Shown here: piece after piece, positions 28,792 to 37,324 of the stretch
Position numbering within the stretch: position 1 is the first letter of the stretch
How the letters are laid out: the number at the start of each line of letters is the position of its first letter
Assembly (NCBI RefSeq): GCF_023100805.1
Contig: NZ_CP095855.1
Coordinates: 1,302,001 to 1,366,000, forward strand
Origin: Chitinophaga filiformis
GTDB lineage: Bacteria; Bacteroidota; Bacteroidia; Chitinophagales; Chitinophagaceae
DNA length: 64,000 bases
Direction: 5' to 3'
Notes under the pieces: generated by a model
Seen by the model: only the letters and a program-made list of their open reading frames with translations
What the model was told of the DNA's origin: nothing
The model's database searches: none
Translations under genes and position numbers: made by a program

Positions 28792-29787
28792 ATGGAGAAT
28801 AGCCGGAGACATTTTGTGTTGAGCCTGATAGCATATGCAGCCCTGCGTGATGTTCCGGCCACGCAGCTTTGCCGCTTGTCGGGAATAGACCTCGCTGCAT
28901 TAAAGGCTGATGCGGGCTACGCAGTCAGCAATCAGCAGCTGGATATGTTATGGCGTGAGGCCAGCCAGCTGTCGGGCGATCCTTTATTCGGATTGCACTT
29001 CGGTGAGTCTTTACAATTGTCAGCGCTCGGCATAGTCGGGGATATTATCAGAACAAGTGATACTGTGGGGATGGCGGTGGAGAAGGCGGCGTCTTTGTCG
29101 CATCTGCTGACAGACTTGTTCAGAATAGCGGTGGAATCTTCCGGCAACGTTTTTATCATCCGCTTCCTTCCCCAGACGGGAAGGCCTGACACGTTTTCCT
29201 TTCGCCAGACTTTGGAGTTGTTCATGGTTTTTGTGGTGCATGAAATGGATGGTTTGTTATTGCGGAAAATAAAACCTGTAGCAGTACGCTTGCCATATCG
29301 CCTGGAAAATGCGGAAGAGTATACAAGAGTGTTCCGGTGTACAGCCGAAAAAAGCACTGCTGAATATGCGCTGATATTTGACCGTGAATACCAGCAGGAA
29401 CCACTGCTGACGGCGAACTATGATATACAGCAAACTCTGTTGCGAAAGGTGAATGAAGGAATAACAGTAACGGGCGGAGAGCTGGGAGAGAAGATACGGC
29501 ATTACCTGTTGACGAATGCTTATCTTGGAATACCTTCACTGAATGAGATTGCCGCCAATTTTAATGTTAGTCCCAGAACATTACAACGCAAGTTGAAAGA
29601 CGAAGGGATCAGTTATCAGGATGTAGCTGATGAAGTCAGGAAATCGCTGGCTATTCATTATCTGGAGGAGGGTGGCTATCCCGTAAAGGAAATATCGTAT
29701 ATGCTGGGCTACAATGAGCTGAGTGCTTTTACAAGGGCATTTAAAAGATGGACGGGCAGGACACCGCTCAGTTTTCAGAAAAATTAG
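28792..29787 (+). CDS. AraC family transcriptional regulator (OruR/ArcR type)
   Basis: A 331-residue regulator with an N-terminal arabinose-binding-like domain of the AraC_E type (LSLIAYAALRDVPATQLCRLSGID; LFGLHFGESLQLSALGIVGDIIRTSDTVGMAVEKAA) and a C-terminal double helix-turn-helix (IPSLNEIAANFNVSPRTLQRKLKDEG; YPVKEISYMLGYNELSAFTRAFKRWTGRTPLSF). Divergent from the SnoaL-like gene, its probable target. The inducer is unknown. Confidence 0.9.
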   Translation: MENSRRHFVLSLIAYAALRDVPATQLCRLSGIDLAALKADAGYAVSNQQLDMLWREASQLSGDPLFGLHFGESLQLSALGIVGDIIRTSDTVGMAVEKAASLSHLLTDLFRIAVESSGNVFIIRFLPQTGRPDTFSFRQTLELFMVFVVHEMDGLLLRKIKPVAVRLPYRLENAEEYTRVFRCTAEKSTAEYALIFDREYQQEPLLTANYDIQQTLLRKVNEGITVTGGELGEKIRHYLLTNAYLGIPSLNEIAANFNVSPRTLQRKLKDEGISYQDVADEVRKSLAIHYLEEGGYPVKEISYMLGYNELSAFTRAFKRWTGRTPLSFQKN

Positions 29788-29811
29788 TACAACGTTCACA
29801 ATGCAATAACT

Positions 29812-30225
29812 ATGGAAGCTAACAAGCCTATCGGCTGGTACCTTAAAGAGGCCGATCAGCAAATCACATCTTATATGAATGATGTTTTTAAAGATCTTTC
29901 TATTACACGTTTTCACTGGATGGTGATACGTAACATAGCAGAGCGCGGACGCATCAATACCTGGCAGTTTTTCCAGGAGGTAAAGCACTTCGTTACCGTG
30001 CAGGAATATGGAGAGATCATACAATTATTCAAGGACCGGGGTTGGATAGTGATCGGTGCGGAAGACACCTGTACACTTACAGCGGCGGGAGAGGAGGCAT
30101 ATAGAGATCTTGCTGCATTGCAAAAGGAAAGGGCGGCACATATGATGCGTGGAATCAGTGATGAGGAGTATAAATTAACGCTCAGTGTACTGAACCGGAT
30201 CATTGAGAATATCGTGCAGCAATAA
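29812..30225 (+). CDS. MarR-like winged-helix protein
   Basis: A 137-residue protein with the helical layout of MarR regulators: N-terminal dimerisation helix (IGWYLKEADQQITSYMNDVFKDL), recognition region (GRINTWQFFQEVKHFVTVQEYGEIIQLFKDRGWIVI) and C-terminal helices (ISDEEYKLTLSVLNRIIENI). It starts 24 bp after the AraC gene on the same strand and is probably cotranscribed. Similarity to MarR is structural rather than strong in sequence. Confidence 0.65.
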   Translation: MEANKPIGWYLKEADQQITSYMNDVFKDLSITRFHWMVIRNIAERGRINTWQFFQEVKHFVTVQEYGEIIQLFKDRGWIVIGAEDTCTLTAAGEEAYRDLAALQKERAAHMMRGISDEEYKLTLSVLNRIIENIVQQ

Positions 30226-30317
30226 GCAACTGGTTGGCGGTGTCAGTTCCAATGTAACTGTCGTTGCAGTTGAAGGCTGTTTACAGGTGTAACGGGAGCA
30301 TAAAAGGAAAAACTGTT

Positions 30318-30349
30318 TTTGTGCTGTAAATGATTTATCGATACTTTTG
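30318..30349 (+). promoter_or_regulatory. Bacteroidota-type promoter (-33 TTTG, -7 TACTTTTG)
   Basis: TTTG at 30318-30321 and TACTTTTG at 30342-30349, separated by exactly 20 bp, match the TTTG-N20-TAnnTTTG consensus of the Bacteroidota primary sigma factor. The predicted transcript would start about 38 bp before the acidic protein gene at 30394. Confidence 0.65.
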
Positions 30350-30393
30350 TCTGGTCTTTAAATCGCGGTTATTATCAATAAAAATATATTAAT

Positions 30394-30675
30394 ATGGCAA
30401 AGTTACCCAAGTTTATGATTGCAGATGATCCTGTTACGGATCCTGACAATGAATATATCTTTCATACCGAGCAGCCACGTTTCTTCGCTAAAAGGGTAGA
30501 AGAAGATGAGGAAAAGGCTTATATTGATATTGTGGCAGAGTTTGATAATGTGGATGAGTTCTTCAAGAATGCTCCCGGTAAGAAAGAAGAACTGCTCGAC
30601 CAGCTGGAAGAATGGTACTATTCCTATCTTGAGTGGCTGGAAGAAGATGAATATGATGATGAAGAGGAAGAATAA
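30394..30675 (+). CDS. Small highly acidic conserved protein
   Basis: A 93-residue cytoplasmic protein with no signal peptide. The N-terminus (KLPKFMIADDPVTDPDNEYIFHTEQPRFFAK) is followed by a helical, strongly acidic C-terminus ending in a Glu/Asp run (EEDEYDDEEEE). It has its own promoter and a terminator 20 bp downstream, so it is a free-standing gene. Proteins like it appear in related Bacteroidota, and none has a known function that I can name; an acidic partner or DNA-mimic role is only speculation. Confidence 0.7.
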   Translation: MAKLPKFMIADDPVTDPDNEYIFHTEQPRFFAKRVEEDEEKAYIDIVAEFDNVDEFFKNAPGKKEELLDQLEEWYYSYLEWLEEDEYDDEEEE

Positions 30676-30695
30676 CTGATCAGTTAAAATTTATT

Positions 30696-30724
30696 GAGAA
30701 AGTCAGCATATTGCTGGCTTTCTC
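30696..30724 (+). terminator. Terminator of the acidic protein gene
   Basis: 13-bp inverted repeat with a 3-nt loop (GAGAAAGTCAGCA / TGCTGGCTTTCTC, one G-T pair), 20 bp after the stop codon. The following T tract is short, so it could also be read through into phzF. Confidence 0.7.
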
Positions 30725-30743
30725 TGTTTAAGACACAATAGAT

Positions 30744-31532
30744 ATGACCGAGCTTAACTTGTACCAGGTAGATGCATTCACAAATCATGTTTTTGGCGGT
30801 AATCCGGCCTGTGTTGTTCCCCTGGAAACCTGGTTGCCTGACAGGCAATTATTATTGCTTGCAAAAGAAAATGCGGTAGCTGAGACGGCCTTTTTCATTC
30901 CTGAAGGGGATGGCTTTGCCCTGCGCTGGTTCACCCCTGAAATAGAAATGGACCTTTGTGGACATGCTACCCTGGCAACAGCACATGTGATAAAAACATT
31001 CCTTGGCTATAAGAAGGACAAAATATCGTTTAGCTCTGCCAGCGGACCGCTTGAAGTGAGTTTTAAAGATGATCGCTACGTGCTGGATTTCCCTGCCCGG
31101 AAGCCGGTGGCGGTCTCTCTGCCGGATACCATCAGCAAGGCGCTGGACCGGCAACCCCTGGCTGTATTAAAGGCAAGGGACTATGTGCTGGTGTATGGTG
31201 CAGAAAGTGACATCCGGGATATCCGTATCAACAGGCAGGTCCTGGATCAGATCAACCTGGACCCCGGAGGTGTTATTATTACTGCACAAGGGAATGACTG
31301 TGATTTCGTTTCCCGCTTTTTTACACCTCAGGCTTCCATATTGGAAGACCCTGTAACCGGATCTGCTCATTGTTCATTGATCCCCTATTGGAGTGAACGT
31401 TTACAGAAAAAGGAATTAACTGCCATGCAGTTGTCTGAAAGGGTAGGAACGCTCTATTGTACAGATAATGGAGAACGTGTGCTGATAGCAGGCGATGCAT
31501 GTACTTATTCTGTCGGGAAATGCTGGATATGA
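30744..31532 (+). CDS. PhzF family isomerase/epimerase
   Basis: A 262-residue member of the PhzF family, which share a diaminopimelate-epimerase fold. Markers: YQVDAFTNHVFGGNPACVV at the N-terminus, NAVAETAFF with the catalytic Glu47, EMDLCGHATLATAHV, and EDPVTGSAHCSLIPYW in the second half. The family includes the phenazine enzyme, but most members are uncharacterised, and no other phenazine gene is nearby. A terminator follows at 31557. Confidence 0.9.
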   Translation: MTELNLYQVDAFTNHVFGGNPACVVPLETWLPDRQLLLLAKENAVAETAFFIPEGDGFALRWFTPEIEMDLCGHATLATAHVIKTFLGYKKDKISFSSASGPLEVSFKDDRYVLDFPARKPVAVSLPDTISKALDRQPLAVLKARDYVLVYGAESDIRDIRINRQVLDQINLDPGGVIITAQGNDCDFVSRFFTPQASILEDPVTGSAHCSLIPYWSERLQKKELTAMQLSERVGTLYCTDNGERVLIAGDACTYSVGKCWI

Positions 31533-31556
31533 CGTTTTAAGAAATAATATATTTTT

Positions 31557-31583
31557 AAAGGGGCTATTTTAAGCCCCTTTTTT
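31557..31583 (+). terminator. Terminator after phzF-like gene
   Basis: Inverted repeat AAAGGGGC / GCCCCTTT with an 8-nt loop and a T6 tail, 25 bp after the stop. Confidence 0.85.
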
Positions 31584-31790
31584 ACGCGATTACGGTTGCA
31601 CTTCCCTGGTCCGGGAAATGCAGTCAGGGGAACATTTCTGAAAACCACATTAGGAGCCTTCCCAACAGTGTGTCCTCAATCAAGCCGTGCATACGCCTTA
31701 GCTCTGATGGTCATGCATATCATCCTTAAATCAATGATTTTTTACAATTCCTGCAACGCCGCCCCAGGTAGCTTTGTAAAAACAAAATCA

Positions 31791-32582
31791 ATGAAAAGTT
31801 TACTATACCTGGCCGCAGCGATGTTATTATCACAGATAACCAATGCCCAGGTTACAGACAAAAAGGAGGTTAATATGCAGAACAAGGAAGTAATCAGGAA
31901 ACTCTATGAGGAAGCAATGAACAAAAGAAATCTGGCCTTAATACCTGAACTGATATCTGCCGCTTATGACGGCCCTGATTTTAAACAGGTAGTTACGGGA
32001 TTGACAAACGCTTTTCCCGACGCGCAGTGGAAGGTGAAAGATGTAGTTGCTGAAGGTAATAAGGTGGTAGTATTTCAGCAATTTCAGGGTACACACCGTG
32101 GTACATTCCAGCATATCCCGGCTACGGGAAGAAGAGTGGCGAGTAATGGTATAGTGGCATATGAGCTGAAGGATGGCAAGGTTATTCATAGTGAAACACT
32201 GACTGATAGATTAGGCTTTTTACAGGAACTGGGCGTACTACCCCGTGATATTAATGGCAATCCGGACAACATCGTTTTTATTGACAAATTCACAGTTCCC
32301 GCTACGGCTGTAAATGAGTTTCTTGAGCGGGTGAAGATCAACCGTGATCTTATTAAAACACTGCCTGGTTTCATTAAAGATGCTGCTTATTCTTATACTG
32401 ATGCTGATGGTAAACTGGTTTTTGTGACAACGGCTGTATGGACCAATAAGGCTGTATTCGAGCAGGCCAGGGAGACGGTGCAGGCAGCATATAAGAAGGA
32501 GGGATTTGATATGCCGGAGATGTTAAAACGCCTGGGTATAACTATTGACAGAGGGGTGTATAAAGAGCTGTTGGGCCAATAA
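31791..32582 (+). CDS. Exported SnoaL-like ester cyclase fused to an ABM domain
   Basis: A 264-residue protein with a signal peptide (LLYLAAAMLLSQITNAQ). First domain (about 30-150) is a SnoaL-like ester cyclase: NKEVIRKLYEEAMNKRNLALIPELI, FPDAQWKVKDVVAEGNKVVVFQQFQGTHRG, IVAYELKDGKVIHSETLTDRLGFLQELG. Second domain (about 160-262) is a ferredoxin-like ABM/heme-degrading-monooxygenase fold: IDKFTVPATAVNEFLERV, VFVTTAVWTNKAVFEQA. The ATG at 31791 gives the signal peptide; the open frame extends to 31596 but a -7-like TAGCTTTG at 31769-31776 and the lack of homology upstream argue against it. The substrate is unknown, and the combination of a cyclase and a monooxygenase fold is uncommon. Confidence 0.75.
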   Translation: MKSLLYLAAAMLLSQITNAQVTDKKEVNMQNKEVIRKLYEEAMNKRNLALIPELISAAYDGPDFKQVVTGLTNAFPDAQWKVKDVVAEGNKVVVFQQFQGTHRGTFQHIPATGRRVASNGIVAYELKDGKVIHSETLTDRLGFLQELGVLPRDINGNPDNIVFIDKFTVPATAVNEFLERVKINRDLIKTLPGFIKDAAYSYTDADGKLVFVTTAVWTNKAVFEQARETVQAAYKKEGFDMPEMLKRLGITIDRGVYKELLGQ

Positions 32583-32713
32583 GGGGACGGAGGGGAGTAG
32601 TAGAGGTATATACAATATCAGGATGTTGTGCCGTACATGTTACTGCAATGATGTAGGCAGCAATATTTAGTCAATAAACTTAACTTTGCATCTTATCTTA
32701 CAAAGCCCTGCAT

Positions 32714-33502
32714 ATGAAAATTGCTTTAGCTTCCCCTCCCTTTCCAACATCCATCAATGACGGATTATACTGGCTTGAAAAATTGGTAAAAGACGCAGCC
32801 GCAGCACAGGCAGAAATTATCTGTTTCCCTGAATCATATCTTCCAGGTTATCCGGGTATGGGATATGAAGCTGAGGATCGTACACAAGAGAAGTTACAGG
32901 CGGCATTGGATAAAGTGTGTGCCATTGCATCAGAAAATGAAATAGCTATTATTGTTCCAATGGACTGGCATCACGAGGGGAAATTATTGAATGTCGCCTT
33001 TGTAGTTGCCGCCAGTGGAGAAGTGTTAGGCTTCCAATCTAAAAATCAGTTAGATCCTACTGAGGATAATATATGGGAAGCAGGTACAGAGCGGCAACTC
33101 TTTGAGATCAATGGTGTGAAGTTTGGCATTACTATTTGCCATGAAGGATTCCGATATCCTGAATCTGTGAGGTGGTCGGCACAGCGGGAAGCCAGGATTG
33201 TATTTCTTCCTCACTTTGGAGGAAGTAATACGGAAGGTGTGCTGCCTAAAGAGTGGGGTAGCAAGGAGAATCCTTACTATGAAAAAGCGATCATGCTACG
33301 GGCAATGGAAAATACCATTTATATGGCTAGCTCGAATTATGCATCACGATATCCTGATGCTGCGTCTTCGGTCATAGCACCTGACGGAAGCTGCATCATA
33401 CATGAGGCTTATGGCAGGACCGGAGTAATCGTAGCAGATATAGATCCTTCGAAAGCAACGGGATTATTAGCGAAGCGATTTAAGAATACACTTTACAATT
33501 GA
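32714..33502 (+). CDS. Carbon-nitrogen hydrolase (nitrilase superfamily)
   Basis: A 262-residue cytoplasmic amidohydrolase with the complete Glu-Lys-Cys triad: E40 in CFPESYLPGYP, K110 in FQSKNQLDP and C142 in GITICHEGFRYPE. It hydrolyses an amide, nitrile or carbamoyl bond; the substrate cannot be read from sequence. A TAACTTTG -7-like element lies at 32681-32688. It converges on the alpha/beta hydrolase gene, with the two stop codons directly adjacent (33502/33503) and no room for a terminator between them. Confidence 0.9.
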   Translation: MKIALASPPFPTSINDGLYWLEKLVKDAAAAQAEIICFPESYLPGYPGMGYEAEDRTQEKLQAALDKVCAIASENEIAIIVPMDWHHEGKLLNVAFVVAASGEVLGFQSKNQLDPTEDNIWEAGTERQLFEINGVKFGITICHEGFRYPESVRWSAQREARIVFLPHFGGSNTEGVLPKEWGSKENPYYEKAIMLRAMENTIYMASSNYASRYPDAASSVIAPDGSCIIHEAYGRTGVIVADIDPSKATGLLAKRFKNTLYN

Positions 33503-34156
33503 TTATAGCTTTTTCTCTACCCATTTCCTTGTTTCATCCACCAGTAATGACATCACATCCTTTTTACCTGCTTTAAATGAATGATCTGCGCCTTCAAGTT
33601 TAACCAGGGTTGCCTTTTTCAGAGAACCACACACGTCTTCAATTAGATCCCAGGTAGCCAGTGTATCTTTCGAGCCTTGTAGAAAGAGCATGGGTACTTT
33701 TATTTGCTTCAGATGATCGGCCCGTTCAATAGATGGTTTACCTGCCGGATGAAGCGGAAAGCCATAGAACACAATACCGTTGACCGGACTATCCGGATGG
33801 GCCGCCAGGTATTGTGAGCTCATTCTTCCTCCGAAAGATTTACCAGCAGCAAATAAGGGAAGTTTGGGTGCTAATTCACGCGCTTTATTAATAGCGGCCT
33901 CTATTGTTGCGTGCGCAACGGCAGGAGAATCAGGCCTGCCTTTTTTATTTTCAGCAAACGGAAAGTTAAATCTCAAGGTGGCGATGCCTGCTTTGGCAAG
34001 AGCGTCGGCCAGCGTTTCCATGAAGATATGATCCATACCTGCGCCTGCGCCATGCGCCAGGGTGAATATGCATTCAGGCTTAGCCGGAGCAATGTATTTG
34101 GCAGTAACTGTGCCTATAGCGGGAGATATCTCTAGTTTGAATGATTGCGTGCTCAT
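33503..34156 (-). CDS. Alpha/beta hydrolase (KANL3/Tex30-like)
   Basis: A 217-residue cytosolic alpha/beta hydrolase of the dienelactone-hydrolase-like type. Oxyanion region AHGAGAGMDHIFMETLADAL, nucleophile elbow FAAGKSFGGRMSSQYL (GKSFGG, Ser nucleophile), acid in FLQGSKDTLA and His in LEGADHSFKAGKK complete the triad. This small subgroup resembles the catalytic part of KANL3/Tex30. Substrate unknown. It abuts the nitrilase gene tail to tail. Confidence 0.85.
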   Translation of the reverse strand: MSTQSFKLEISPAIGTVTAKYIAPAKPECIFTLAHGAGAGMDHIFMETLADALAKAGIATLRFNFPFAENKKGRPDSPAVAHATIEAAINKARELAPKLPLFAAGKSFGGRMSSQYLAAHPDSPVNGIVFYGFPLHPAGKPSIERADHLKQIKVPMLFLQGSKDTLATWDLIEDVCGSLKKATLVKLEGADHSFKAGKKDVMSLLVDETRKWVEKKL

Positions 34157-34238
34157 GGTGAGTAAAGGTAAATTATATTGGGCTTATACAGCATGATCTT
34201 GGGTTCACATGGTATACTTGTCCGTAAGGCAACTTGAA

Positions 34239-34280
34239 GAGTTTTGGCTGGTTATAAAATATTATAATCAGCCAAAACTC
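34239..34280. repeat. 19-bp inverted repeat with 4-nt loop
   Basis: Arms 34239-34257 and 34262-34280 pair over 19 positions (outer GAGTTTTGGCTG / CAGCCAAAACTC, inner AT-rich, one G-T pair) around the loop AATA. Neither direction is followed by a T tract, so it is not a standard terminator. Confidence 0.8.
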
Positions 34281-34569
34281 GAAAAAACGACGACTTTGGG
34301 CTGAGTATAAAAGGGTTTTTTATGCTGGTAGGGCGTATTGAAGAGTAAAAGATACTCTCCGGAAGAATGGAATCCGGAGAGGCAGAATTAATTGCAGTGT
34401 ATAGGAGCTTATGGTGTAAGGAAAAATGACTATTACCGGGATATCATACAAGGTGAAGTGGTGGCGGCAGATTTGTTTAAGTGATGAAGTGTGTAGTCGG
34501 CGGCGCCAGGGAATAGTATTTTGTTTTCGGGAGAATCATTTATTTGTAAGGATGGGTTAAAAACGAAAA

Positions 34570-34595
34570 AAGCCAGCATCGCTGCTGACTTTTCT
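34570..34595 (-). terminator. Terminator of tRNA-Arg(CCT)
   Basis: On the minus strand, stem GTCAGCA / TGCTGGC with loop GCGA, followed by a T run, immediately after the tRNA 3' end. Confidence 0.85.
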
Positions 34596-34598
34596 TTG

Positions 34599-34670
34599 TA
34601 GCCCGGACAAGAATCGAACTTGTATCTAAAGTTTAGGAAACTTCTATTCTATCCATTGAACTACCGGGCC
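34599..34670 (-). tRNA. tRNA-Arg (anticodon CCT)
   Basis: 72 nt that fold into a full cloverleaf: acceptor GGCCCGG / CCGGGCT, D arm GTTC / GAAT, anticodon arm GAAGT-TTCCTAA-ACTTT with anticodon CCT, T arm ACAAG-TTCGATT-CTTGT, discriminator A. CCA is not encoded. It reads AGG codons. A -7-like TACTTTTG lies upstream on the minus strand (34698-34705), partly within the spacer after the acyl-CoA synthetase gene. Confidence 0.95.
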
Positions 34671-34730
34671 ATAGGGTATAAACCCTAAAGTGGAGTGCAA
34701 AAGTAAACGTTTTTTACATATTTCGAGCAC

Positions 34731-36539
34731 TTAGCTCAAAATTTGCCCGCTCACAGTGCTATTATAGATTTTCTCAATCTGTTGTTCGTATTTCTGGGTG
34801 ATCACTTTCCGCTTTACTTTAAGGGTAGGGGAGAGCTCTCCATTGGCGATCGTCCATTCCCTTGGTAGCAGTTCAAACTTCTTGATCTGCTCTATGTGAC
34901 TGAAATACTGGTTATATTTTTCAACTACCTGTTGGTAAAGTTGTTGAATATCAGTGTTTTGTAGCAGTTCCTCGTGAGAAGAGGTATGGAGTCCTTTTTT
35001 AGCTGCCCAGCTTTCCAGGTTAGTAAAAGAAGGGACAATCAGGGCGCCGGTGAACTTACGTCCCTCACCTACCACCATAATCTGCTCAATGAAGGGCGAT
35101 TCCTTGAATTTATTCTCTATAGGCTGGGGAGCTACAAATTTGCCTCCCGAGGTCTTAAAGAGCTCCTTTTTACGGTCTGTGATCTTCAGGAACTTGTTGT
35201 TGACAAGTACGCCGATATCGCCGGTATGGAACCAGTCGTTTGTAATGGCGTCGGCAGTCAGATCAGGGCGTTTGTAATAGCCCAGTGTGATATTGGGGCC
35301 TTTGCAAAGGATCTCTCCATCTTCAGCTATCTTAACTTCCACATTGCTGATGAGCGGGCCTACTGTACCAAACATACGGTCTTTTACATCCACACGATTC
35401 ACACTGATCACGGGTGATGTTTCGGTAAGTCCGTAGCCCTCCAGAATGGGAATGTTGGCAGCGGTGAATATTTTCAGCAATCTTACCTGGCAGGCGGCAG
35501 AGCCGACAACGACAGCGTCAATATTGCCTCCCAGGGCTTCCCGCCATTTCTTGAATACAAGTTTATTGGCGATGGACAACTGGAGATTATACCACCAGCC
35601 CATCGATTTATTGATCTCATATTTCTTACCCAGTTCAACTGACCAGAAAAACAGGGCACGTTTGATACCCTTTAATTCCAGCCCTTTGGCCATGATCTTT
35701 TCATATACTTTTTCGAGTAGTCGCGGTACGGTGGTAAAGATGCTTGGCTTGACCTCCCGCAGGTTGTCGGCGATGGTATCCATGCTTTCAGCATAGTAAA
35801 TAGGCACTCCTGCAGTAAGGTATACGTAGGTTACCATGCGTTCGAAAACGTGATTGAGGGGTAGGAAACTAAGCGCCCTGGCCTCCTGGCTTACGGGCAG
35901 ATAAGGGATACATGCCATCACATTGCTCATGATATTCCTGTGATTCAGCATTACTCCTTTAGGGGTACCCGTCGTACCTGAAGTATAGATGATGGTAGCC
36001 AGTTGTTCAGGATCTATTTTCTCCCTGATAGTTTTTATCCTTTCGATATCTTCTGGTTTTGCCATATCAGGGATTTCCATCCAATGGCGGCAACCTGCTA
36101 TTTTGGTAAAAGAGAAGATCTCTTTCAGATGAGATAGTTTATGACGTATGGGGGCGATCTTATCAAATATATCCTGTCCGCTCACAAACAGGATAGAAGC
36201 GCCTGAATCGTTCAGGATGAACTCCGTTTCATGCTCACTGATGGTCGGGTATAATGGCGCCAGGACAGCGCCGGCTTGTTGGCAGGCAAGGTCTGTCAGC
36301 ATCCATTCAGGACGGTTGGGAGATACTATCGCAATCTTGTCAGAGCCCTCGGGAGTTGTATCTCCCTTGCCTATGCCAAGTTGCAGCAGCCCTGCACTAA
36401 AACGCAGTGTAAGATCGGCTACCGCCTGTGTACTGTACTTTTTCCAGACATTGTTTTCTTTTCCTACCAGCATGTCTGACTTGGGATAATTCTTTAGCTG
36501 GTGCGCAATGACATCAAATAATCTGCGTGGCTGCTCCAT
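34731..36539 (-). CDS. Long-chain acyl-CoA synthetase (AMP-forming)
   Basis: A 602-residue adenylate-forming enzyme that activates long-chain fatty acids to acyl-CoA. ATP-binding loop IIYTSGTTGTPKGVMLNHRN, LEGYGLTETSPVISVN (A5 motif), DWFHTGDIG (A7) and LKITDRKKELFKTSGGKFVAPQPIE (A8, longer form typical of ACSL/FACL15-type long-chain synthetases). No signal peptide; likely cytosolic and membrane-associated. It stands downstream of the 2TM gene on the same strand. Confidence 0.93.
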   Translation of the reverse strand: MEQPRRLFDVIAHQLKNYPKSDMLVGKENNVWKKYSTQAVADLTLRFSAGLLQLGIGKGDTTPEGSDKIAIVSPNRPEWMLTDLACQQAGAVLAPLYPTISEHETEFILNDSGASILFVSGQDIFDKIAPIRHKLSHLKEIFSFTKIAGCRHWMEIPDMAKPEDIERIKTIREKIDPEQLATIIYTSGTTGTPKGVMLNHRNIMSNVMACIPYLPVSQEARALSFLPLNHVFERMVTYVYLTAGVPIYYAESMDTIADNLREVKPSIFTTVPRLLEKVYEKIMAKGLELKGIKRALFFWSVELGKKYEINKSMGWWYNLQLSIANKLVFKKWREALGGNIDAVVVGSAACQVRLLKIFTAANIPILEGYGLTETSPVISVNRVDVKDRMFGTVGPLISNVEVKIAEDGEILCKGPNITLGYYKRPDLTADAITNDWFHTGDIGVLVNNKFLKITDRKKELFKTSGGKFVAPQPIENKFKESPFIEQIMVVGEGRKFTGALIVPSFTNLESWAAKKGLHTSSHEELLQNTDIQQLYQQVVEKYNQYFSHIEQIKKFELLPREWTIANGELSPTLKVKRKVITQKYEQQIEKIYNSTVSGQILS

Positions 36540-36600
36540 ATTGATCTGCTTACGTGAAGTACCTTGTTAAGGTAACGGAATTTATAAAGGTGGTGGAGTT

Positions 36601-36891
36601 TTATAAGCCTCTGCGTTGCTTTTCCTCCTGCAATTTTTCATATTCTTTTACTGCATCTCCCATCGGATCGCGATGCCAGGCATTAAAGTACTGGAATGCC
36701 AGCCCAAGTCCCCAGCCAATTCCAGGCCATACGGGCCATGGTGTGCCGCCATATCGATAGGCTCCTGTGGCTAGCCAGAGCGCCCAGAAAAAGGCGTTCA
36801 TAACGAGGTAGATGATGAGCGAAGTTTTGAATCTCGCCCTAGACTGGGCGATTTTCCAGAGTCTTTCGTCGCGTTGAGAATTTGTTTCCAT
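36601..36891 (-). CDS. 2TM domain protein
   Basis: A 96-residue protein with the 2TM domain layout: charged N-terminus (SQRDERLWKIAQSRARFK), two hydrophobic segments (SLIIYLVMNAFFWALWLATG; WPVWPGIGWGLGLAFQYFNAW) and a basic/acidic helical tail ending KLQEEKQRRGL. The ATG at 36891 is chosen because upstream extension to 36984 lacks family resemblance. 2TM domains occur alone or fused to LytTR regulators in Bacteroidota; its function is unknown. Confidence 0.8.
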   Translation of the reverse strand: METNSQRDERLWKIAQSRARFKTSLIIYLVMNAFFWALWLATGAYRYGGTPWPVWPGIGWGLGLAFQYFNAWHRDPMGDAVKEYEKLQEEKQRRGL

Positions 36892-37324
36892 ATGTATAAG
36901 ATTTAAGCCCCGACTAAATGTAGCAATTTTTCCTGAATAGTACCAGTGGACGGAAGGGTGGCAATAAAAAAGAGGTAAAAACATTGTCCAGCCTGGAACT
37001 GCAATGTTATTTCAGCAGCACGACATAATTTTGGTTAACGACCTGATGGACAGACTGCATAACGCGATACAAAAATCATTTTCCCGGCATTCCACGAATC
37101 ACATATAAACTTATTGGTTAAACTTCATTGCATATACTAAAGATTGTGTCTTAATGGTTATTTAATTGATGAAACCCAGAGCGTTTTGTCTAATAATGCA
37201 CTCACCAGTCCCTGGTGACAAAAATACCTTTTGCAAACAGGGACCGGTGAGCTGGTTTTATTTTATTAACTGTGTGTGCCACATAGCATTATCGCAGCAG
37301 CGCGGCAACTTCAACACTTTATTT
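36892..37324. other. Gene-free region with competing hairpins
   Basis: About 430 bp between the 2TM gene start and the MFS gene stop, with no convincing coding sequence. At 37201-37251 a 14-bp imperfect inverted repeat (CTCACCAGTCCCTG / CAGGGACCGGTGAG) overlaps a shorter perfect hairpin (CACCAG-TCC-CTGGTG, 37203-37217), so two mutually exclusive folds are possible. T-rich sequence follows on the plus strand. Confidence 0.5.

Larger units (their letters stand above)
34157..34598. other. Gene-free region with a long perfect hairpin
   Basis: About 440 bp between the alpha/beta hydrolase start and the tRNA-Arg 3' end with no convincing coding frame. Its one clear feature is a 19-bp inverted repeat at 34239-34280, listed separately. 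The terminator of the tRNA lies at its right edge. No -33/-7 pair was identified. Confidence 0.6.

Noticed and set aside
30744..31532. Phenazine biosynthesis locus
   Set aside because: Only a generic PhzF-family protein is present; no other phz gene is nearby.
31596..31790. N-terminal extension of the SnoaL-ABM gene
   Set aside because: No homology, no ribosome binding site, and a signal peptide and -7 element support the start at 31791.
34599..34730. tRNA-Arg as an integration site of a mobile element
   Set aside because: No integrase, no repeat of the tRNA 3' end and only ordinary genes on both sides.
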